63,482 nt of DNA, taken from the NCBI RefSeq assembly GCF_000719555.1, contig NZ_JOGX01000036.1, forward strand, positions 1 to 63,482, in the 5' to 3' direction. Made by a program: the position numbers and the translations under genes. The notes below the pieces were generated by a model. It ran no database searches. It was not told where the DNA came from and saw only the letters and a program-made list of their open reading frames with translations. This document shows, in pieces, positions 57,967 to 63,482 of this stretch (position 1 is its first letter; each line of letters starts with the position of its first letter). The DNA comes from Streptomyces sp. NRRL F-5727 (GTDB lineage: Bacteria > Actinomycetota > Actinomycetes > Streptomycetales > Streptomycetaceae).

Positions 57967-59574
57967 CTACTTGGCGCGCAGCATCGCGTCGACCTCGGCG
58001 CGGATCTCGTCGGTGGCGAGTCCGCGGATGGTCAGGGTGGTGCGGCGGCGCAGCACGTCGTCGGCCGTCTCGGCCCACTCGTGGTCGCGGGCGTAGGCGA
58101 CCTGCGCCCAGATCTCCGGCGCGTCCGGGTGGATCCGGCGGGCCAGGTCCGGGTTCTCGTTCGCCATCCGGGCGATGTCGAAGGAGAGCGAACCGTAGTG
58201 CGTGGCCAGGTGCTTGGCGGTGTCCGCGGCCATCCGGGGGCCGGGCGCCGGGCCGTCGACGAGCAGCCGGTGGGCGACCGCGTTCGGGTTGGCGATGCCC
58301 GGCAGCGGCAGCCGCTTGGGGAGCGTGGAGACCGACTCGTAGTCCTCGCCCAGCGGGTGGCCGGGGAGCGCCTCCAGCTTCTTCATGATGGTGCGGCCGA
58401 TGTGGCGGAAGGTGGTCCACTTGCCGCCGGCGACCGACAGCATCCCGCCGCGGCCCTCGGTGACGACCGTCTCGCGCTTGGCCTTGGAGGTGTCGCCGGG
58501 ACCGCCCGGGAGCACCCGCAGGCCGGCGAAGGCGTAGGTGATGAGGGAGCGGTCGAGCTGCTGGTCGCGGATGGAGAAGGCGGCCTCGTCCAGGATCTGG
58601 GCGGTGTCCTTCTCGGTGACCGCGACCTCGCCCGGGTCGCCCTCGTACTCCTCGTCGGTGGTGCCGAGCAGGAGCATGTCCTCCCAGGGGAGGGCGAAGG
58701 TGATCCGGTACTTGTCGATCGGGGTGGCCAGCGCGGCCTTCCACGGGGCGGTCCGCTTGAGGACCAGGTGGGCGCCCTTGGAGAGGCGGATGGAGGGGGC
58801 CGCGTTGGGGTCCTCCATCCGGCGCAGGTGGTCGACCCAGGGGCCGGTGGCGTTGAGGACGAGCCGCGCGGTGACGCCGAACTCCTCGCCGGACATGCGG
58901 TCCCTGAGCTCGGCGCCGGTGACCCGGCCCTTGGTGAAGCGGAGCCCGGTGACCTCGGCGTGGTTCAGGACGACGGCGCCGGCGTCGACGGCCGCGCGGA
59001 CCGTCATGAGCGCCATGCGGGCGTCGTTCATCTGGTCGTCGCCGTAGACGGCGACGGCCTTGAGGTTGTCGGTGCGCAGCTCGGGCACGTCCTGGGCCGC
59101 CTTGGCGGGGGAGAGGAGGTGGCCGACGCCGTCGCCGAAGGCGGAGAGCGCGGAGTACGCGAAGACGCCGGCGCCCAGCTTGGCGGCGCCGTGCGGGCCG
59201 CCCTTGTAGACGGGCAGGTAGAAGGTGAGCGGGTTGGACAGGTGGGGGGCGACCTGCCGGGAGACGGCGCGCCGCTCGAAGTGGTTCTCGGCGACGAGCT
59301 TCACGGCGCCGGTCTGCAGGTAGCGCAGGCCGCCGTGGAGGAGCTTGGAGGAGGCCGAGGAGGTGGCGCCGGCGAAGTCGCCGGCGTCCACCAGGGCCAC
59401 CCGCAGACCGGACTGCGCGGCGTGCCAGGCGGTGGAGATGCCCAGGATGCCGCCGCCGATCACCAGGAGGTCGTACGTCGCCTTGGCAAGCTGCTCTCTG
59501 GTCTCGGCGCGGGTCGGAAGCGAGCCGGCGGCCGGGTGCGTTCCGAGGGCGGGAACGGTCTGCGGGGTGGTCAT
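57967..59574 (-). CDS. glpD: Glycerol-3-phosphate dehydrogenase, FAD-dependent
   Basis: A 535-residue flavoprotein that oxidises sn-glycerol-3-phosphate to dihydroxyacetone phosphate and passes electrons to the quinone pool. The FAD-binding motif DLLVIGGGILGISTAWHAA (residues 36-54), SSKLLHGGLRYLQTG, the C-terminal DAO-like DRRTLI-type segment and the GlpD C-terminal domain (WAETADDVLRRRTTL) are present. It is the third gene of glpF-glpK-glpD (gylB of the gylCABX nomenclature), 16 bases after glpK. The start at 59574 gives the typical short polar lead. Confidence 0.97.
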   Translation of the reverse strand: MTTPQTVPALGTHPAAGSLPTRAETREQLAKATYDLLVIGGGILGISTAWHAAQSGLRVALVDAGDFAGATSSASSKLLHGGLRYLQTGAVKLVAENHFERRAVSRQVAPHLSNPLTFYLPVYKGGPHGAAKLGAGVFAYSALSAFGDGVGHLLSPAKAAQDVPELRTDNLKAVAVYGDDQMNDARMALMTVRAAVDAGAVVLNHAEVTGLRFTKGRVTGAELRDRMSGEEFGVTARLVLNATGPWVDHLRRMEDPNAAPSIRLSKGAHLVLKRTAPWKAALATPIDKYRITFALPWEDMLLLGTTDEEYEGDPGEVAVTEKDTAQILDEAAFSIRDQQLDRSLITYAFAGLRVLPGGPGDTSKAKRETVVTEGRGGMLSVAGGKWTTFRHIGRTIMKKLEALPGHPLGEDYESVSTLPKRLPLPGIANPNAVAHRLLVDGPAPGPRMAADTAKHLATHYGSLSFDIARMANENPDLARRIHPDAPEIWAQVAYARDHEWAETADDVLRRRTTLTIRGLATDEIRAEVDAMLRAK

Positions 59575-59590
59575 CTCGGTCTACTCCTCG

Positions 59591-61129
59591 TCACTTCTCT
59601 TCTTCGAGCCAGCCCATGGAGCGCTCCACGGCCTTGAGCCAGTTCTTGTACTCGCTGTCGCGCTTGTCGGCGTCCATGCGCGGGGTCCACTCCGCGGCAC
59701 GGCGCCAGTTGGCGCGCAGCGCGTCGGTGTCGGGCCAGAAGCCGACGGCGAGGCCGGCGGCGTAGGCGGCACCGAGGCAGGTGGTCTCGGCGACCATGGG
59801 GCGCACCACGGGGGCGTCCAGGAAGTCCGAGAGGGTCTGCATCAGCAGGTTGTTGGAGGTCATGCCGCCGTCGACCTTGAGCGCGGTCAGCTCGACGCCG
59901 GAGTCCTTGGTCATGGCGTCGGTGATCTCGCGGGTCTGCCAGGCGGTGGCCTCCAGGACGGCACGGGCGATGTGCGCCTTGGTGACGTACCGGGTGAGGC
60001 CGGCGATCACACCGCGGGCGTCGGAGCGCCAGTACGGGGCGAAGAGGCCGGAGAAGGCGGGCACGAAGTAGGCGCCGCCGTTGTCCTCGACGGAGGAGGC
60101 CAGGGTCTCGATCTCGGCGGCGGACTTGATCAGGCCCATCTGGTCGCGCATCCACTGGACGAGCGAGCCGGTGACGGCGATGGAGCCCTCCAGGGCGTAG
60201 ACCGGCTTGTTCTCGCCGATCTGGTAGCCGACCGTGGTCAGCAGGCCGCTGTAGGAGTTGATGATCTTGTCACCGGTGTTCATCAGCATGAAGGTGCCGG
60301 TGCCGTACGTGGACTTGGCCTCGCCCTCGGCGAAACAGGTCTGGCCGAAGAGGGCGGCCTGCTGGTCGCCGAGCGCGGAGGCGACCGGGACGCCGTCGAG
60401 GATGCCGCCCTTTACCGTGCCGTACACCTCGGCGGAGGAGCGGATCTCGGGGAGGACCGCGGCCGGGATGTCGATGGACTGGAGGATGCGCTCGTCCCAG
60501 GCCATCTCGTGGAGGTTCATCAGCAGGGTGCGGGAGGCGTTGGTGACGTCGGTGACGTGGACGCCGCCCTGGGTGCCGCCGGTGAGGTTCCAGATGACCC
60601 AGGAGTCCATGGTGCCGAAGAGGATGTCGCCGCGCTCGGCGCGCTCGCGCAGGCCCTCGACGTTGTCGAGCAGCCAGCGGACCTTCGGGCCGGAGAAGTA
60701 GGAGGCGAGCGGGAGGCCGGTCTCGCGGCGGAAGCGGTCCTGGCCGACGTTGCGGCCGAGCTCCTTGCAGAGGGCGTCGGTGCGGGTGTCCTGCCAGACG
60801 AGCGCGTTGTGGACGGGCTCGCCGGTGTTCTTGTCCCACATCAGCGTGGTCTCGCGCTGGTTGGTGATGCCGATGGCCTTGACGTCGGCGGCGGTGATGC
60901 CGGCCTTGACGATGGCGCCGGCGACGACCTCCTGGACGTTGGTCCAGATCTCGGTGGCGTCGTGCTCGACCCAGCCCGGCTTCGGGAAGATCTGCTCGTG
61001 CTCCTTCTGGTCGACCGAGACGATCCGGCCGTCCTTGTCGAAGACGATGCAGCGGGACGAGGTGGTGCCCTGGTCGATGGCGGCGATGAACGGGCCGGCG
61101 GTGTGGGCGTCGGTCACGGTGTGCTCCAT
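59591..61129 (-). CDS. glpK: Glycerol kinase
   Basis: A 512-residue FGGY-family kinase that phosphorylates glycerol at C3. The phosphate-binding [11 protein letters not shown] near residue 20, [32 protein letters not shown], the substrate-binding LVWQDTRT, and the second FGGY signature (GWAVGLYNTPE-equivalent: [19 protein letters not shown]) are all intact. It is the second gene of the glycerol operon (gylA), 63 bases after glpF. Confidence 0.98.
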   Translation of the reverse strand: MEHTVTDAHTAGPFIAAIDQGTTSSRCIVFDKDGRIVSVDQKEHEQIFPKPGWVEHDATEIWTNVQEVVAGAIVKAGITAADVKAIGITNQRETTLMWDKNTGEPVHNALVWQDTRTDALCKELGRNVGQDRFRRETGLPLASYFSGPKVRWLLDNVEGLRERAERGDILFGTMDSWVIWNLTGGTQGGVHVTDVTNASRTLLMNLHEMAWDERILQSIDIPAAVLPEIRSSAEVYGTVKGGILDGVPVASALGDQQAALFGQTCFAEGEAKSTYGTGTFMLMNTGDKIINSYSGLLTTVGYQIGENKPVYALEGSIAVTGSLVQWMRDQMGLIKSAAEIETLASSVEDNGGAYFVPAFSGLFAPYWRSDARGVIAGLTRYVTKAHIARAVLEATAWQTREITDAMTKDSGVELTALKVDGGMTSNNLLMQTLSDFLDAPVVRPMVAETTCLGAAYAAGLAVGFWPDTDALRANWRRAAEWTPRMDADKRDSEYKNWLKAVERSMGWLEEEK

Positions 61130-61192
61130 GGGAAGTCTGGGAAGGACGGCTCGGGGCTCTGTGGCTGTTCTCGTACGGGTCAGGCGAACGGA

Positions 61193-61951
61193 TCAGGCGA
61201 ACGCGAGCTTGTAGATACCCGCTGCGAGGGCTCCACCGATCAGCGGGCCGACGACCGGGATCCAGGCGTAGCTCCAGTCGGAGCCGCCCTTGTTGGGCAG
61301 CGGCAGCAGGGCGTGCACGATGCGGGGGCCGAGGTCGCGCGCCGGGTTGATGGCGTAACCGGTCGGGCCGCCGAGCGAGAGGCCGATCGAGACCACGACG
61401 AAGGCGGTGATCAGGGCGCCGAGGACGCCGAGGCCCTTGCCGCTGTCGTTGAGGCCCTGGGTGAGCACGGCCAGGACGAGCACGACGGTGCCGATGATCT
61501 CGGTGGCGAGGTTCTGCCAGGTGTTCCGGATCTCCGGGCCGGTGGAGAAGACGCCGAGCACGGGGCCGGGCCCCTCGACGGGCTTCTCGCCGACCGTCTC
61601 CGGGTCGGTGAGGTGGGCCAGGAACTGGCCGTAGTAGGCGACCCAGACCAGGGCGGCGCCGATCATCGCGCCGAGCATCTGGCCGGCGACGTACACCGGC
61701 ACGTCGCCCCACTCGCCGGTCTTGACGGCGATGCCGACCGTGACGGCCGGGTTCAGATGGGCTCCGGAGAGGGAAGCGGTCATGTAGACGGCGGTCATGA
61801 CCGCGAAGCCCCACCCGAAGGTGATCGCGAGCCAGCCCGCTCCGCGTGCCTTGGAGCTCTTGAGCGTCACGGCGGCGCACACGCCGCCGCCGAGAAGAAT
61901 GAGTACGGCGGTACCGATGGTCTCGCCGAGGAAGATGTCGGAGCTGGACAC
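61193..61951 (-). CDS. glpF: Glycerol uptake facilitator, aquaglyceroporin
   Basis: A 252-residue MIP-family channel with six transmembrane helices and both NPA boxes: HLNPAVTVG and the second as [23 protein letters not shown] and the Asp after the second box fit the glycerol-selective branch. The GTG at 61951 is chosen because AAGGAG lies seven bases upstream and the protein then starts [16 protein letters not shown] just before helix 1; an upstream in-frame stretch with many charged residues is less likely. First gene of the operon, under GylR. Confidence 0.96.
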   Translation of the reverse strand: MSSSDIFLGETIGTAVLILLGGGVCAAVTLKSSKARGAGWLAITFGWGFAVMTAVYMTASLSGAHLNPAVTVGIAVKTGEWGDVPVYVAGQMLGAMIGAALVWVAYYGQFLAHLTDPETVGEKPVEGPGPVLGVFSTGPEIRNTWQNLATEIIGTVVLVLAVLTQGLNDSGKGLGVLGALITAFVVVSIGLSLGGPTGYAINPARDLGPRIVHALLPLPNKGGSDWSYAWIPVVGPLIGGALAAGIYKLAFA

Positions 61952-62076
61952 CCGCGACTCCTTTGTCCTTCGTCCAGGGGATGGCGGACCCCGGTTCGCC
62001 CCGGTGGTCCGCGCCCTCGTGTGAGGGCGTCCACGGCCCTTGGCACTGTCACACTCTAACGCGTATTGCCGGTAGG

Positions 62077-62094
62077 TGTTCGACAATGCCGACC
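62077..62094. promoter_or_regulatory. GylR operator in the glpF promoter region
   Basis: TGTTCGACAATGCCGACC, whose first 14 bases match the site before gylR itself (63032-63050). It lies about 126 bases upstream of glpF. The IclR-type recognition is reflected in the TGTTC-N9-GAACA symmetry seen more fully in the second site. Confidence 0.75.
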
Positions 62095-62151
62095 GATGAA
62101 CGGAAGTTTTGCCCCGGGGTTAACAGTGAGTCAAGGGTCTGGGAAGCGAAA

Positions 62152-62185
62152 AACCCGCCGATAACGCGATCGTTACCGACGGGTT
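62152..62185 (-). terminator. Intrinsic terminator of gylR
   Basis: On the minus strand AACCCG-TCGG-TAACG pairs with CGTTA-TCGG-CGGGTT around ATCG; the two differences from perfect symmetry become G-U pairs, so all 15 base pairs form in the gylR transcript. It is followed by TTTTTCGC. It starts 43 bases after the gylR stop and insulates gylR from glpF. Confidence 0.88.
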
Positions 62186-62228
62186 CGCTCTCCGTGCGGA
62201 CCGGCTCACCGGCCGCCGTGGCGCGGGC

Positions 62229-62993
62229 TCAGAAGCGACCCGCCCCCAGGTCCCGGGAGACCGCCCGGGCGCAGTCCCGCACCGCCGCCACCAGCTCCGG
62301 ACGCAGCTCCCCGGCCGGGCAGACCCGCTCCACCGCCCCGGTGACCGCCACCGCGCCCACCGGCATCCGGCGCCGGTCGTGGATGGGTGCCGCCACCGAG
62401 GCCACGCCCTCCCAGGTCTCCTCCACGTCCGCCGCCCAGCCGCGCGCCCGCGTCATGTCGAGCAGCGACTCGAAGTCCGCCAGGTCGGTGACCGTACGCG
62501 GCGTGAACGCCTCGCGCCCGACCTCCACGGCCTGGCTGTGCGCCACCGGGTCGTAAGCCGACAGCACCTTGCCCAGCGCCGTGGAGTGCAGCGGCTGCAT
62601 CGCCCCCACCTCGAGCACCTGGCGGCTGTCGTCCGGCCGGAAGACGTGGTGCACGATCAGCACGCCCGACTGGTGCAGCACCCCCAGGTGCACGCTCTCC
62701 CCGCTGGACCGCGCCAGGTCGTCCGTCCACACCAGCGCCCGCGCCCGCAGCTCGTGCACGTCCAGATAGCTGTTCCCGAGCCGCAGCAGCTCGGCCCCCA
62801 GCTGGTACCGGCCCGAGGGGCCGTCCTGCTCCACGAAGCCCTCCGCCTGGAGGGTGCGCAGGATGCCGTGGGCGGTGCCCTTGGCCAGCCCGAGCGAGGA
62901 CGCGATGTCGGACAGTCCGAGCCGGCGCTCGCCGCCCGCGAGCAGTCGCAGCATGGCCGCCGCCCGTTCAAGCGACTGGATGTTCTTCGCCAT
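62229..62993 (-). CDS. gylR: GylR, IclR-family repressor of the glycerol operon
   Basis: A 254-residue protein with an N-terminal IclR winged helix (SLERAAAMLRLLAGGERRLGLSDIASSLGLAKGTAHGILRTLQ region) and a C-terminal GAF-like effector domain (HLGVLHQSGVLIVHHV; RVTDLADFESLL; GVASVAAPIHDRRRMPVGAVAVTG). GylR represses glpFKD and its own gene; sn-glycerol-3-phosphate or glycerol relieves it. The ATG at 62993 has GGGAGAAGGG upstream and gives a protein of the same size as S. coelicolor GylR. Confidence 0.97.
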   Translation of the reverse strand: MAKNIQSLERAAAMLRLLAGGERRLGLSDIASSLGLAKGTAHGILRTLQAEGFVEQDGPSGRYQLGAELLRLGNSYLDVHELRARALVWTDDLARSSGESVHLGVLHQSGVLIVHHVFRPDDSRQVLEVGAMQPLHSTALGKVLSAYDPVAHSQAVEVGREAFTPRTVTDLADFESLLDMTRARGWAADVEETWEGVASVAAPIHDRRRMPVGAVAVTGAVERVCPAGELRPELVAAVRDCARAVSRDLGAGRF

Positions 62994-63031
62994 CGCCCGG
63001 CCCTTCTCCCTCACGCACGCACACATATCGA

Positions 63032-63050
63032 TGTTCGACAATGCTGAACA
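63032..63050. promoter_or_regulatory. GylR operator upstream of gylR
   Basis: TGTTCGACAATGCTGAACA has perfect TGTTC/GAACA arms with a nine-base spacer and shares TGTTCGACAATGC with the site at 62077. It lies 39-57 bases upstream of the gylR start, as expected for autoregulation. Confidence 0.8.
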
Positions 63051-63192
63051 CTATCGGTCCATGCCGACCTTGCCTCGCACCTGACAGTGTCCTCGAAGAA
63101 GGGGCCGTACCGGGAGTCCTCGCACACAGGATGCCGTCCGCCACGTGGGACGCCGTGTCCGCCCCGGTCGAACCATGGTTACGCTGGCCCCG

Positions 63193-63214
63193 TGCACCCT
63201 GTGCCCAGGGTGCA
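63193..63214. promoter_or_regulatory. Perfect hairpin or operator in the metH upstream region
   Basis: TGCACCCTG is followed, after TGCC, by its exact complement CAGGGTGCA. It ends 35 bases before the metH ATG. No B12 or SAM riboswitch consensus is visible around it. Confidence 0.45.
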
Positions 63215-63249
63215 AAGCCGACAGCCGTCGCAGCCCAGGGAGCCCCTTC

Positions 63250-63482
63250 ATGGCCTCGTTGCCGACCCCTTCCATCTCCGCAGACAGCCGGAGCCGTGCC
63301 GCCGCCCTCCGCGAGGCGCTCGCCAGCCGTGTCGTCGTCGCCGACGGGGCCATGGGCACCATGCTGCAGGCCCAGGAGCCGACCCTGGAGGACTTCCAGA
63401 ACCTGGAGGGCTGCAACGAGATCCTGAGCCTGACCCGGCCGGACATCGTCGCCTCGGTGCACCGTGAGTACTTCGCGGCGGG
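63250..63482 (+). CDS. metH: Cobalamin-dependent methionine synthase MetH, N-terminus (3' end outside window)
   Basis: The first 77 codons of a methionine synthase. MASLPTPSISADSRSRAAALREAL leads into the homocysteine-binding barrel opening VVVADGAMGTMLQAQEPTLEDF and EGCNEILSLTRPDIVASVHREYF, which are diagnostic of MetH. The full enzyme transfers the methyl group from 5-methyltetrahydrofolate via cobalamin to homocysteine. The gene lies divergent from gylR as in S. coelicolor. It runs off the end of the window. Confidence 0.95.
   Translation, partial: MASLPTPSISADSRSRAAALREALASRVVVADGAMGTMLQAQEPTLEDFQNLEGCNEILSLTRPDIVASVHREYFAA

Noticed and set aside
63051..63249. Cobalamin riboswitch before metH
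   Set aside because: The B12-box consensus (AGYCAGGAGACCTGCC-like) is absent; only one simple hairpin is present.

Overview
The window is high-GC chromosomal DNA from a Streptomyces-type actinomycete. The evidence is the codon usage with G/C in third positions, two chaplin genes (chpH and a sortase-anchored chpC), mycothiol genes (mshC and a mycothiol-dependent formaldehyde dehydrogenase), F420/luciferase-like oxidoreductases, DUF3090/PAC2-type actinobacterial families, and a gylR-glpF-glpK-glpD locus beside metH. From memory, the gene order from metH to the citrate transporter matches the SCO1657-SCO171x region of S. coelicolor read in the opposite direction; this was not computed.

Layout. 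Positions 1-6.2 kb hold the end of a cupredoxin-like lipoprotein gene, a membrane protein, a TetR regulator, a molybdopterin oxidoreductase and a CitMHS citrate transporter. At 6.3-7.8 kb a secreted protein overlaps a class F sortase. From 8 to 33 kb is an accessory catabolic region rich in TetR-type switches: an aldehyde dehydrogenase with a collapsed alcohol dehydrogenase remnant, two DMT exporters, two acyl-CoA dehydrogenases, an R-hydratase, soxR, a degenerate BKACE-like protein, a NamZ-like muramidase, an SDR, an aminoglycoside-phosphotransferase-like kinase, two MBL-fold or MDR enzymes, tandem DUF202 genes, a NUDIX gene, a broken SDR and a KstD-like flavoprotein. From 33 to 63 kb is conserved core: gluconate operon, amino-acid permease, mycothiol formaldehyde detoxification, pseudouridine synthase, tRNA-Leu(GAG), M20 peptidase, chaplins, a RecD-like pseudo-helicase, corA, the DUF3090/SCO1664 pair, mshC, PAC2, the glycerol operon with gylR, and the start of metH.

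How the genes work together. Several operator families can be read directly. CATACCGACCGGT occurs before the molybdopterin oxidoreductase, the SDR-TetR pair and the kinase/acyl-CoA dehydrogenase pair, and suggests one regulon for hydroxyacyl-CoA catabolism. An AAAACTA-type site is shared by the aldehyde dehydrogenase and the TetR/acyl-CoA dehydrogenase divergent promoter. An identical 18-bp site precedes both the TetR at 16.6 kb and the MaoC hydratase. GntR and GylR sites flank their own operons. The kinase and acyl-CoA dehydrogenase together resemble a split version of the eukaryotic ACAD10/11 fusion. mscR and its MBL partner use mycothiol, whose biosynthesis needs mshC, 15 kb away.

There is no integrase, insertion sequence, CRISPR array or phage gene that I can recognise. 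The unusual content is instead several conserved-looking but catalytically degenerate proteins, two gene remnants, several intergenic tandem repeats and the shared operators. No stretch longer than about 300 bases lacks a gene; the longest gaps (about 240-280 bases) hold the operators, repeats and terminators listed.
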